This document shows, piece after piece, positions 8,454 through 16,802 of a stretch of 64,000 nucleotides of DNA. Under the pieces are notes generated by a model. It had not been told where the DNA came from. It was given only the letters and a program-made list of their open reading frames with translations, and ran no database searches. This stretch comes from Sphingobacteriaceae bacterium DW12. Lineage in GTDB: Bacteria; Bacteroidota; Bacteroidia; Sphingobacteriales; Sphingobacteriaceae. The DNA lies in NCBI GenBank assembly GCA_000783305.1, contig JROE01000002.1:124001-188000 (forward strand). Reading direction: 5' to 3'. The position numbers and the translations under genes were made by a program. Position 1 is the stretch's first letter; each line of letters begins with the position of its first letter.

Positions 8454-10559
8454 ATGGAAAGATATGTTATAAAAAGAAATGGAAAATTTGAGCCTTTTGA
8501 GATTTTCAAAATCAAAGATGCTATAGATAAGGGTTTCCAAAGCACACAACATCCAATTGACGAGCGGGTTCTGGAAAAAGTATCCAAAGAGCTAGAACAA
8601 CAAACCACATGGGCTGTAGAAGATATCCAAAATAGTATAGAGCGTAGCTTTTATGAGTTGGGGTACTTTGAAAGCATGAAATCCTTTATGCTGTATCGAC
8701 ACACCCGTAAACTGCAACGCGAGCATATTAATAAGCTCGTTGACGACACCACGTATATCAATAGCACACAGACAGTTGAAGAATACATTAATCAAACGGA
8801 TTGGCGAATAAATGCCAATGCCAACACCTCCTTTTCCAATGCTGGTCTGGTAAATAATGCTGCAGGAAAGATTATTGCCAACTATTGGCTAGACAAGGTT
8901 TACACGAAAGAGGAAGGCTACGCACACCGCAACGCTGATATTCACATCCATGACCTAGACTGCCTCACCGGCTATTGTGCCGGATGGAGCCTTAGAGTGC
9001 TATTGGATGAAGGGTTTAATGGGGTACGAGGACGTGTTGAAAGCCGCCCTCCCGCCCACTTCAGGGAGGCACTAGGCCAAATGGCCAACTTCTTGGGCAT
9101 ACTACAGAGTGAATGGGCCGGAGCACAAGCTTTCAGTTCTTTTGACACCTACCTTGCACCTTATGTATTCAAGGATCAACTTACGTATACAGATGTACTC
9201 AAAGCTATCCGTAGTTTTGTGTACAACCTTAATGTACCCGCTCGCTGGGGACAATCCCCCTTTACCAACATCACCTTAGACTGGAGCGTGCCAGATGACC
9301 TCAAAAACCAAAACCCTACCCGTAGTCAGCAGCATCTCTTTGCCTATACGGACAATCCCTTATTACTTGAGCGTGCACAGCAAAGAGGCGTCGACAAGCT
9401 AGAGGATCTCTGTTATCGCCATTTTCAGGTGGAGATGGATATAATCAACAAAGCGTATTATACCGTGATGACAGAGGGCGACGCACAAGGACAACCGTTT
9501 ACATTTCCTATTCCTACGGTCAATATCACAGAAGATTTTGACTGGCATACCGAAAATGCAAGGCTTCTTTTTGAGAACACGGCCAAGATAGGTTCGTCCT
9601 ATTTCCAGAATTTTATAGGCAGCCAATACATCTTGGATGAAAAGGGTAATAAAGTTGAAAACCCGGAAGCCTACAAACCTAATGCTGTACGTAGCATGTG
9701 TTGCCGCCTGCAATTAGATCTTCGTGAATTGCTCAAACGAGGAAACGGATTATTTGGCAGTGCCGAAATGACGGGGAGTATTGGTGTGGTCACCATAAAC
9801 ATGGCCCGGCTCGGTTTTCTTTTTAAGTCTAGCAAAGAGCATCTCTACAAGCAACTGGATCATTGGTTAGAGCTTGCTAAATCTACCCTCGAAAAGAAAA
9901 GAATTTTTATTCAGGAACGCTATGATAGCGGTCTATACCCCTATACCAAGAGATACCTACCGCACTTCCGTAACCATTTTTCGACCATTGGTGTCAACGG
10001 GATGAATGAAATGATCCGCAACTTCACGTGGAATCAGGAAGATATTTCGACTCCCTGGGGTATCGATTTTGCTACAGAAATTCTCGATCACATCCGTGGA
10101 CGGTTACGCGAATTCCAAGAAGCAACTGGAAACCTATACAATCTTGAGGCAACACCCGCTGAGGGAACTACTTACCGGTTTGCGAAAGAAGATCAAAAGA
10201 GATTCCCGAGCATACTGCAAGCGGGATCGGGCGACAACATCTACTACACCAATAGCTCACAACTACCTGTAGACTATTCTGATGACCCTTTTGAAGCCTT
10301 ACTACTGCAAGATAAACTGCAATGTAAATATACCGGAGGAACTGTCTTACACCTTTACATGAGTGAACGAATCAGTACACCCGAGGCCTGTATGTCTTTT
10401 GTCCAAACGGTACTGTCCAATTTTAAGTTACCTTATATCACGGTGACTCCAGTTTTTAGTATCTGTCCTGTTCACGGGTATCTTGCCGGAGAGCATGAAT
10501 ACTGCCCACATTGTGACGAATTACTTATAGCCAAGCACCATCAAATTTTATCCATATGA
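8454..10559 (+). CDS. nrdD: Class III (anaerobic) ribonucleotide reductase, catalytic chain lacking its glycyl-radical domain
   Basis: Reduces ribonucleotides under anaerobiosis. The 701 residues show an N-terminal ATP-cone (VIKRNGKFEPFEIFKIKDAI), the ten-stranded barrel with Cys-bearing loops (LTGYCAGWS, SMCCRLQLD) and GNGLFGSAEMTGSIG, and the C-terminal zinc region CPVHG...CPHCD. The chain stops 13 residues after the zinc motif, so the glycyl-radical loop that normally ends NrdD is absent here; it lies in the next gene, which starts at the overlapping ATGA (10556-10559). The zinc site has His where the second Cys of CxxC normally stands. The double-Cys SMCC motif could point to a thioredoxin-type rather than formate-type enzyme (inference). 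Confidence 0.93.
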   Translation: MERYVIKRNGKFEPFEIFKIKDAIDKGFQSTQHPIDERVLEKVSKELEQQTTWAVEDIQNSIERSFYELGYFESMKSFMLYRHTRKLQREHINKLVDDTTYINSTQTVEEYINQTDWRINANANTSFSNAGLVNNAAGKIIANYWLDKVYTKEEGYAHRNADIHIHDLDCLTGYCAGWSLRVLLDEGFNGVRGRVESRPPAHFREALGQMANFLGILQSEWAGAQAFSSFDTYLAPYVFKDQLTYTDVLKAIRSFVYNLNVPARWGQSPFTNITLDWSVPDDLKNQNPTRSQQHLFAYTDNPLLLERAQQRGVDKLEDLCYRHFQVEMDIINKAYYTVMTEGDAQGQPFTFPIPTVNITEDFDWHTENARLLFENTAKIGSSYFQNFIGSQYILDEKGNKVENPEAYKPNAVRSMCCRLQLDLRELLKRGNGLFGSAEMTGSIGVVTINMARLGFLFKSSKEHLYKQLDHWLELAKSTLEKKRIFIQERYDSGLYPYTKRYLPHFRNHFSTIGVNGMNEMIRNFTWNQEDISTPWGIDFATEILDHIRGRLREFQEATGNLYNLEATPAEGTTYRFAKEDQKRFPSILQAGSGDNIYYTNSSQLPVDYSDDPFEALLLQDKLQCKYTGGTVLHLYMSERISTPEACMSFVQTVLSNFKLPYITVTPVFSICPVHGYLAGEHEYCPHCDELLIAKHHQILSI

Positions 10560-10741
10560 CAACAAATATCCAAGAACAAGCTTCGGTATTGCAGCAATAC
10601 CAGGAGCTACGCAGCAAATGTCTAGTTTATACCCGCGTCATGGGGTATCATCGGCCCGTAGAGAGTTTTAACATTGGTAAAAAGGGTGAGCACAAGCAGC
10701 GTACTCATTTCAACTACAGGCATGTCAAAACCGATATTTAG
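10556..10741 (+). CDS. Separate glycyl-radical subunit of anaerobic ribonucleotide reductase
   Basis: 61 residues. An N-terminal helix-forming linker (~20 residues) is followed by TRVMGYHRPVESFNIGKKGE (~26-45) and the RTHF end, which is the conserved glycyl-radical tail of NrdD with the radical Gly in RVMGY. The gene begins at the ATGA overlapping the nrdD stop, in another frame, and itself overlaps nrdG by 20 nt. With the 701-aa chain it restores a complete class III reductase, so the enzyme is split into two polypeptides. The clean start/stop overlap and normal residue usage on both sides argue against a sequencing error, but one indel could in principle merge the frames. Confidence 0.85.
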   Translation: MTTNIQEQASVLQQYQELRSKCLVYTRVMGYHRPVESFNIGKKGEHKQRTHFNYRHVKTDI

Positions 10742-11396
10742 TATTACCCCCTTTACACTGTTGGATTATCCGGCACATACTGCTTGCATCATCTGGTTTG
10801 CAGGCTGCAATATGCGCTGCCTGTACTGTTATAATCCTACTATCGTATGCGGAAAAGGTAAGCTAACCATCAGCGAAGCCGTGGAATTTTTGCAATCACG
10901 TCGACATCTACTACAAGCAGTGGTATTCAGTGGTGGGGAATGTACTTTACACCCTTCTATCATCCGACTTGCAAAAGAGACTAAGCAAATGGGATATCTC
11001 ATCAAGATTGATACTAACGGTACTCGCCCAGACCGGATCCGTCGGCTGCTCCAGGATAATTTGGTAGACTATATAGCGCTAGACTTTAAAGCTACACAGC
11101 AACAACATAGGCATATCACGCAATCTGAAACCTGGGACAGCTTTATTAAAAGCTTTACACTCATCCAAGAGGCTCATATCCCTTTCGAGGTACGAACTAC
11201 ATGGCACAGTGAATTGCTCTCGATTACTGATCTGCAACAAATGGTATCCTTTCTTGATCAACGAAACTATAAGGGCAATTACTTTATACAGCGGTACGTC
11301 AATGGTGTACCTACGCTGGGCAACCTTCCTTATAGCCATCACTATTTGGACACCGAAAATCTATCCTGTAATGAGGTACAGGTAATATTACGTTAA
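10722..11396 (+). CDS. nrdG: Anaerobic ribonucleotide reductase activating protein (radical SAM)
   Basis: Uses S-adenosylmethionine and a 4Fe-4S cluster to place the radical on the reductase glycine. The cluster motif is CNMRCLYC (Cys-x3-Cys-x2-Cys), followed by the FSGGE SAM-binding motif, KIDTNGT and a DYIALDFK segment. The ATG at 10722 is preferred over 10674 because it begins directly before the conserved ITPFTLLDYPAH segment of this family; it overlaps the glycyl-radical gene by 20 nt. At 224 residues it is longer than the ~155-aa E. coli NrdG and closer to the larger activase subtype. Confidence 0.9.
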   Translation: MSKPIFSITPFTLLDYPAHTACIIWFAGCNMRCLYCYNPTIVCGKGKLTISEAVEFLQSRRHLLQAVVFSGGECTLHPSIIRLAKETKQMGYLIKIDTNGTRPDRIRRLLQDNLVDYIALDFKATQQQHRHITQSETWDSFIKSFTLIQEAHIPFEVRTTWHSELLSITDLQQMVSFLDQRNYKGNYFIQRYVNGVPTLGNLPYSHHYLDTENLSCNEVQVILR

Positions 11397-11424
11397 ACAA
11401 TTTAATTTTACAGTAACAACTCGT

Positions 11425-11970
11425 ATGAACAAATTTTTCAAACCAGTTCTTTTAGCTAGTGTAGTATTGCTAGCTGCTGCCTGTGGTGGTAACAATACCG
11501 AAAAAGGCACAAATCAAGATCACAGTGCACATGATCATTCGACGATGAGTGAGACCCCTGCAGCCTCGGGTACGCCATCGGAGGCTACAACCGTAAACAA
11601 TGGAGCTATTGAAATTGAAAGCAATGATCAAATGCAATTCAACAAAAGCGAAATCAAGGTTAAAGCTGGAGAAAAAACAACCATTACGCTCAAACATGTC
11701 GGGAAAATGGCAAAAGAAGTTATGGGACACAACATCGTAATCCTTAAACCTGGGACAGATATTCCGGCATTTGGCTTAGAGGCCAACAAAGCAAAAGATA
11801 CGGAGTATATTCCGGCTTCTCTAACTTCATCCGTAATCGCTCATAGCGCTGTTATTGGTGGTGGCGAACAAACCTCTTTTGACGTAACCCTCGAAGCCGG
11901 TCGTTATGACTTTATATGTTCTTTTCCAGGCCATCTAGCAGTTATGAAAGGTGTCACTATCGCCGAATAA
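11425..11970 (+). CDS. Azurin-like cupredoxin lipoprotein
   Basis: Probable periplasmic or outer-membrane-attached copper electron carrier. A lipobox LAAAC (~residues 16-20) is followed by a low-complexity linker with a His-rich patch (HSAHDHS) and then a 130-residue azurin domain: His ligand in GHNIVI, Cys and His in FICSFPGH, axial Met in MKG. It starts 28 nt after nrdG and may be read from that promoter. In denitrifiers azurin feeds electrons to nitrogen-oxide reductases, so a link to NosZ or a NO reductase is plausible but not shown. The convergent gene ends 15 nt away. Confidence 0.88.
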   Translation: MNKFFKPVLLASVVLLAAACGGNNTEKGTNQDHSAHDHSTMSETPAASGTPSEATTVNNGAIEIESNDQMQFNKSEIKVKAGEKTTITLKHVGKMAKEVMGHNIVILKPGTDIPAFGLEANKAKDTEYIPASLTSSVIAHSAVIGGGEQTSFDVTLEAGRYDFICSFPGHLAVMKGVTIAE

Positions 11971-11985
11971 CGTCGATATCATAAG

Positions 11986-13242
11986 CTATATACAGCCTTC
12001 TCTAAAATCATTTTGGAGATAGGCTGTACTTTTCAACAACATACCAGCCAGACCGCCCCATATTACTGTGGCAGCAAAGAGCAAATACATATGCGCATAG
12101 GGTAGTCCTTCTCCTACCAATGCAAAAAAAGCCTGAATTCCTAAGAAAACTTCATTCAATACCACTCCCAAAATAAAGATCGTGTAAAAAGATGCTACTT
12201 GTTTATCAAATTTCAACAAAGACTCCTGATATTGAAAACTAAGGATAAAAACAGAGACTATCAACAGGAGTACTAAGTGCAGATATCCTATGATCACGGG
12301 ACGAAAGCCGTAAACAAAATGGCTTAATGAAGGTATGACAGAGAGGGTTTGTAAAATAACTTTTAACAGTACTGCCCAGCAAACAAACCATAGGATGGTC
12401 TTGATATACTTTGGGATTGTTATTCGGAATTTCAGATTAGTCTGGTAAAGGCTGATCATCCAATATACCCATATCGCACATTGACTCACCGTCAATAAAA
12501 CCAATAGGGCGTACAGCAGCGTCCCCATATCCCACCAAAGTACAGAAAGTAGGTATAAGGGAATAGTCACTATGCACAGTACTTTGTACAGCAAATCTGT
12601 TGCCTTCAAATTTATGCTGTATCGTCTAAGGACATGACAGGCCAGTCCTAATAACGCAAAAAAGAACCAACCATTATATTGAAAATGTAGATAAAAATAA
12701 ATTGCAGCCAATTGCTTTTTTACGTCGACTTGATGTGTGGACATCATGTAAGCTAGGTAAAAGGTACCAATAGAAGATAGGACTAGAAAAACGAGCGCTA
12801 CTCGAAACCAACGTGCAATTTTCAGATCTAATTGCTGTACTTTCAAATCCTTCCATAAGGCTACAGCAAAACAATAGGACACAAAAATACTTAATGTAGA
12901 AAATACAATTGAAACAGTCCCATAGCCTTGATGGATAAAACTACATAACATTCCAAAAGAACAAAAGATATTTGCGAGAAGTATGCGCCTTTGATGCTTA
13001 GGTAACTGATCTTTAGCGCTAAGCCGATAGGTCACTACGACCAAACAAAGCATCAGCGCATGAGTGACCCACCCCGTAAAAGCAAAATGCGAATGAGCAT
13101 GTTGCAAATGCTTCAGATTAACAAAGGGCATTGGAAGAAGAAATTTCAGTCGCATGAGAACTCCCAGAGTTGCAACCAATAATAGATTAAAAATCCCTAT
13201 TTGTGTCCAAACCTTTACACTTAACCATTTATTCCGTACCAT
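11986..13242 (-). CDS. Second heme-copper-like polytopic membrane protein
   Basis: About 418 residues, 11-12 transmembrane segments, with His-rich helices LQHAHSHFAFTGWVTHALM (~residues 44-62) and YFYLHFQYNGW, similar in style to the protein at 6709-8010. I cannot assign a catalytic role. The frame is open up to 13377, but the start is placed at ATG 13242 because a promoter with a CRP/FNR-type site (13249-13294) lies inside the longer frame and because the first transmembrane helix follows about 10 residues later. The transcript would then be leaderless or nearly so. Co-regulation with ric and nrdD suggests an anaerobic or NO-related job. Confidence 0.75.
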   Translation of the reverse strand: MVRNKWLSVKVWTQIGIFNLLLVATLGVLMRLKFLLPMPFVNLKHLQHAHSHFAFTGWVTHALMLCLVVVTYRLSAKDQLPKHQRRILLANIFCSFGMLCSFIHQGYGTVSIVFSTLSIFVSYCFAVALWKDLKVQQLDLKIARWFRVALVFLVLSSIGTFYLAYMMSTHQVDVKKQLAAIYFYLHFQYNGWFFFALLGLACHVLRRYSINLKATDLLYKVLCIVTIPLYLLSVLWWDMGTLLYALLVLLTVSQCAIWVYWMISLYQTNLKFRITIPKYIKTILWFVCWAVLLKVILQTLSVIPSLSHFVYGFRPVIIGYLHLVLLLIVSVFILSFQYQESLLKFDKQVASFYTIFILGVVLNEVFLGIQAFFALVGEGLPYAHMYLLFAATVIWGGLAGMLLKSTAYLQNDFREGCI

Positions 13243-13248
13243 ATAGGA

Positions 13249-13294
13249 CAAACTTACTTCCTTACCAACAAAAGTTTTATGACTACAAGCATAA
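13249..13294 (-). promoter_or_regulatory. CRP/FNR-class site plus -7 box, near-leaderless promoter
   Basis: On the minus strand TTATGC-N6-TCATAA (13294-13277) is followed after exactly 20 nt by TAAGTTTG (13256-13249). This is the same layout as at 4834 and 8368. The box ends 6 nt before the ATG at 13242, so the start of transcription should fall at or within a few bases of the start codon. Confidence 0.7.
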
Positions 13295-13587
13295 TCTGCC
13301 AACATAAAACCGTCTAAACTATGTTGTGACAAAAGACTGATCAGTTGATGTCTTAAGGAAACCCATAATCTCCTCATTATCTGCCTCGCTTAGTTGAATT
13401 TTACGACCATTCGCTTGCAGAATAGAATCTAAATTCCTAAGTTTTGTTTTTTAGATTGAATCGGGGACGGTAAAACTTAATAATAAGAGTGGGTCATTTT
13501 TTTTTGAATAGATGTAACACACCCTAGTAAAATCCAAATCTACCTTATCAAAATCTGAATGGACAATGATAAAATATCAAAATGCAT
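13295..13587. other. Intergenic stretch, no gene recognised
   Basis: Together with the promoter before it, this leaves about 345 bases without an accepted gene between the start at 13242 and the stop at 13588. The 45 codons before 13242 are open but not convincing. A second minus-strand TAnnTTTG match (CAAATCTA on plus, 13535-13542) and a small palindrome TGATAAAATATCA (13567-13579) are present; neither has further support. No RNA gene is seen. Confidence 0.5.
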
Positions 13588-15462
13588 CTATTTTTTCAAA
13601 CGGGTTAAAATAGCTTCCATTTCAGCCATTACTTTATTAATCTTGGTAATAGTCAAATCAAACGGTTCTGATGTATTCATATCCACACCTGCATCCACGA
13701 GTAGTGCTACGGGATATTTCGTATTTCCGGCAGATAGAAAATCAAGGTATCTCCTACGATCGTCATCTGTGCCCTTCAACACCTTTTCAGACAGAGCAGT
13801 AGAGGCGGTAAAAGATGTTGCATATTGATATACGTAGAAATTGTAGTAGAAATGTGGAATATAAGACCATTCAGACTTCACATAATCATCAACAACACAT
13901 ACGTTCTTATCATGTCCATAATAACGCCTGGTCAATTCTAGGTACATGTTGTCAAAATCTTCGCCCGTAAGGGCTTCCCCTTTTCCTACTCTTTCATGAA
14001 TCATCTTTTCAAATTCAGCAAACTGCGTCTGACGGAATAATGTTCCCTTTGCCCCCTCAAGATAATTCCCAAGAATAGCAAGTCGGGTATTGTCATCTTT
14101 AATTTGCTTCAGGATATAGTCATTCAGCAGCTCTTCGTTGAACGTAGAAGCTACTTCCGCAACGAATATTGAGTAGTCTGCATTAACAAAATCTTGCTTT
14201 TTGTTGGTCAAATAGCTATGCATCGTGTGTCCTAGCTCATGGGTCAAGGTCGACATGTCAGTATACTTACCATTATAATTCATCAAGATATACGGATGTA
14301 CATCATAAGCTGACCCATTGGAATATGCGCCCGATTGCTTTCCATCGTTGGGATACATGTCAATCCATCTTTCATTGAATGCTTTGTTAGAAACAGTCAC
14401 ATAATCCGCTCCCAAAGGCCTTAGCGACTTCAAAATATTATCAACAGCTTCCTCAACAGTATACGACAAATCCACTTGCTGTACTAAAGGCGCGTACATA
14501 TCATAATAATGAAGCGTATCTACTCCCATCATCCGCTTACGCAACTTTAAATACCTATGGAAGGTTTCTAAATTTGCATTCACATTTTTCACGAGATTAG
14601 TATACACGTCGGTAGAAATATTGCCAGCGTCCAAAGCGCTTTCCAGCGTACTATTATAATTACGCGCCTTTGTATTAAACAAAGCTGCATTAATATTTCC
14701 ATAAAGTTGCGCTCCGAATGTACGTTGAAAATCATTCAATCTTTTGAAATAACTCTCAAAAACACGACGTCTGACCTCCCTATTATCGCTACCTCTATAG
14801 AGACTGAAATTTGGTGGGGTAAGTTTTACCTGTTTACCGTCCAGTTCAATTTCTGCATGAGGAAACTCTGCATTAAAAAATGTACTAAAGATATTTTCAG
14901 CATTTCCAGACATTAATGAAGAGTATGCTAAAACTTTCTCAACTTCCTCAGACCCTCTATGCGCCCGTTTGCGAAGTAAGTCATTGAGGTAAAATTCATA
15001 TGTTTGCAGTCCTTTTTCCTTTGTGACAAAGGCATTGAGTTGATTTCCTTCCAGTGTCAATAATTCGGGGCCCATAAAAGAAGTTAATGCCCCAAACGCT
15101 GAAAAAAGTTGCTGCATTTCTTGCTTCATTCCCGCATACCTGGTAACTCGGGTATCCTGGTCTGACTTCATCGCAGCATAGGATGATAACCGTACCATTT
15201 CCTTAACAAGCTTACTATTTAATTCCAACGCTTCTAAAAGTGTAGATGCAGACTGCGTAAGCTTACCCTTGTATTGCGTCAGCATTTGCATATCTTTTTG
15301 GATACGATCTTTCGCTCCTTTCCAGCTTTCATCTGATCCATATAAATCGGATAAATCCCACTTGTATTTGTCAGGAACTTCATCCCGAACTTTCATTTGG
15401 CTGACAGCCACCGACGTAGATAACAACATCATTGCGGTTACTAATTGTGTTTTCTTTAGCAT
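13588..15462 (-). CDS. pepF: Exported oligoendopeptidase F-type zinc peptidase (M3B)
   Basis: Cleaves short peptides. It has the zinc motif HELGH (in LTHELGHTMHSY, ~residue 415) and a downstream Glu region (FVAEVASTFNEELL) that supplies the third ligand. The ~600-residue M3 body is of normal length. The first 22 residues are a Sec leader (basic start, hydrophobic core, SVAVSQ), so this copy probably works in the periplasm, whereas many PepF enzymes are cytosolic. It sits alone between a DKNYY gene downstream and the nitrogen-oxide island; no operon partner is obvious. Confidence 0.9.
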   Translation of the reverse strand: MLKKTQLVTAMMLLSTSVAVSQMKVRDEVPDKYKWDLSDLYGSDESWKGAKDRIQKDMQMLTQYKGKLTQSASTLLEALELNSKLVKEMVRLSSYAAMKSDQDTRVTRYAGMKQEMQQLFSAFGALTSFMGPELLTLEGNQLNAFVTKEKGLQTYEFYLNDLLRKRAHRGSEEVEKVLAYSSLMSGNAENIFSTFFNAEFPHAEIELDGKQVKLTPPNFSLYRGSDNREVRRRVFESYFKRLNDFQRTFGAQLYGNINAALFNTKARNYNSTLESALDAGNISTDVYTNLVKNVNANLETFHRYLKLRKRMMGVDTLHYYDMYAPLVQQVDLSYTVEEAVDNILKSLRPLGADYVTVSNKAFNERWIDMYPNDGKQSGAYSNGSAYDVHPYILMNYNGKYTDMSTLTHELGHTMHSYLTNKKQDFVNADYSIFVAEVASTFNEELLNDYILKQIKDDNTRLAILGNYLEGAKGTLFRQTQFAEFEKMIHERVGKGEALTGEDFDNMYLELTRRYYGHDKNVCVVDDYVKSEWSYIPHFYYNFYVYQYATSFTASTALSEKVLKGTDDDRRRYLDFLSAGNTKYPVALLVDAGVDMNTSEPFDLTITKINKVMAEMEAILTRLKK

Positions 15463-15598
15463 ACTGTATTAAAATAGAGAGTTGGACCTAAGTTACAAAA
15501 AAGACCCAGCAATTTGAATTATACATATTTATCGGCTGGAGCAATAAATAGCATTTGGTATCATCCGTTTTTTCTTGCGTCCTATCAGCAGGGATTGC

Positions 15599-16666
15599 TT
15601 ACGTCATCTTGTCGCATTTATAGTCATACGCATTGCCCTGACTATCTTCAAAGGCAACTCCTCGCTTTCCAGAACTTTCAGCTTTTCTAAAACCTTTAAT
15701 ATCGGGAACCACAATCTTTTGATTCTTATAGTAGACAAATCTACTATCCTTTCCAACCCATCCATTTAACCATTGATAACTTGCCGCATCCGCTTCAAGG
15801 ATACGATCAAAATTATAAAATACATAATTTTTATCCTTAGAAATCAGCTCTGTTTTAGTTTTAAATAAAATATGGAGACTTTCAGGATCTGCATTGGGAA
15901 TTGGGCGTCCAAATGCAAAAACAGCTATCCTAGTCTTCAATATATCATCATCAACAGCCTGAAGCGGAAAGCTCTCTTTAGGAAGCCTTGTTGATATAAT
16001 CCCCACCCCTTTTAACGATTGAAAATACAAAAGTTTACGCCCATCGACGAGGATATATTCGTTGCTTATCTTTTCAGCCTTTTGAAATGAACTATCCGCC
16101 ACTACCAATAGCTCCCCATTATCCAGATATAGCGAATTCACATCCTTCATAAAATGTCGATTAAGGAATTGAAAACTTTCATAATCCACATCAAGACGAC
16201 GACCTTTATAATAATAATGTTGCTTGTCCACTGCAAAAATCAGATATGGCTTATCTAGTTTGCGAAAAGTTAGCGGATCGGCTTGGTCTACCACAGACAG
16301 TACATCATCACCATTTCTATTGAAACCTATATCTTTCCCATCATAATAGTAAACATATTTCTTGTCTTTTGGGATTCCGTTCTCGATTGCAAAAGACTCC
16401 ACATCTATCCCATCCTGTCTAGTGCCACGAAAATAAACACTGCTTTTATCCTTCCCATAGCTTTCTGCTATTGGCTTGAAAGATGTTGGATCAGCGTCCA
16501 TTTTTTGTGCCCCCCTTTCAAAAGAATTGCCTCCAGGAATATAATACACCAATCCTTTTTTAAGATGGTAAGCACTAGATTTACTTGAATCGATAATCTT
16601 TCCGCATGAAAGAAGACTACCCAGCATCAATAATAATCCAATACACAATAGAATAACTCTTTCCAT
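15599..16666 (-). CDS. DKNYY-repeat lipoprotein
   Basis: 355 residues with a lipobox (LGSLLSC, ~residue 21) and repeated DKxYVYY / KDSRFVYYK-type units (for example at ~103-112, ~280-288 and ~312-320), the signature of the DKNYY family. DKNYY proteins are exported, and no biochemical function is established that I know of. It lies 136 nt downstream of pepF on the same strand. Upstream (16667-16802) is a spacer with no gene. Confidence 0.8.
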   Translation of the reverse strand: MERVILLCIGLLLMLGSLLSCGKIIDSSKSSAYHLKKGLVYYIPGGNSFERGAQKMDADPTSFKPIAESYGKDKSSVYFRGTRQDGIDVESFAIENGIPKDKKYVYYYDGKDIGFNRNGDDVLSVVDQADPLTFRKLDKPYLIFAVDKQHYYYKGRRLDVDYESFQFLNRHFMKDVNSLYLDNGELLVVADSSFQKAEKISNEYILVDGRKLLYFQSLKGVGIISTRLPKESFPLQAVDDDILKTRIAVFAFGRPIPNADPESLHILFKTKTELISKDKNYVFYNFDRILEADAASYQWLNGWVGKDSRFVYYKNQKIVVPDIKGFRKAESSGKRGVAFEDSQGNAYDYKCDKMT

Positions 16667-16802
16667 AATCCAGATACAAGACAGTATTTAGACAACAAAG
16701 TGCCATATAATTAACCCTATAAAACTAATGATTATTTTGGTTCAAAAAACTGTCCCATTTACAATCCGTAAGAAAGCTTTTTATATATGTTATCCAAGCG
16801 CT

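Noticed and set aside
10550..10565. Frameshift error joining nrdD and the glycyl-radical ORF
   Set aside because: Not excluded, but the exact ATGA overlap and plausible N-terminus of the small protein favour two real genes; kept as a check in the findings.
13243..13377. 45-codon N-terminal extension of the membrane protein
   Set aside because: The promoter lies inside it, and the extension has no transmembrane or signal character.
13535..13579. CAAATCTA and TGATAAAATATCA as an alternative promoter/operator for the membrane-protein gene
   Set aside because: The palindrome does not match the TTATGN-N6-TCATAA type and the spacing differs; the site at 13249-13294 matches exactly.
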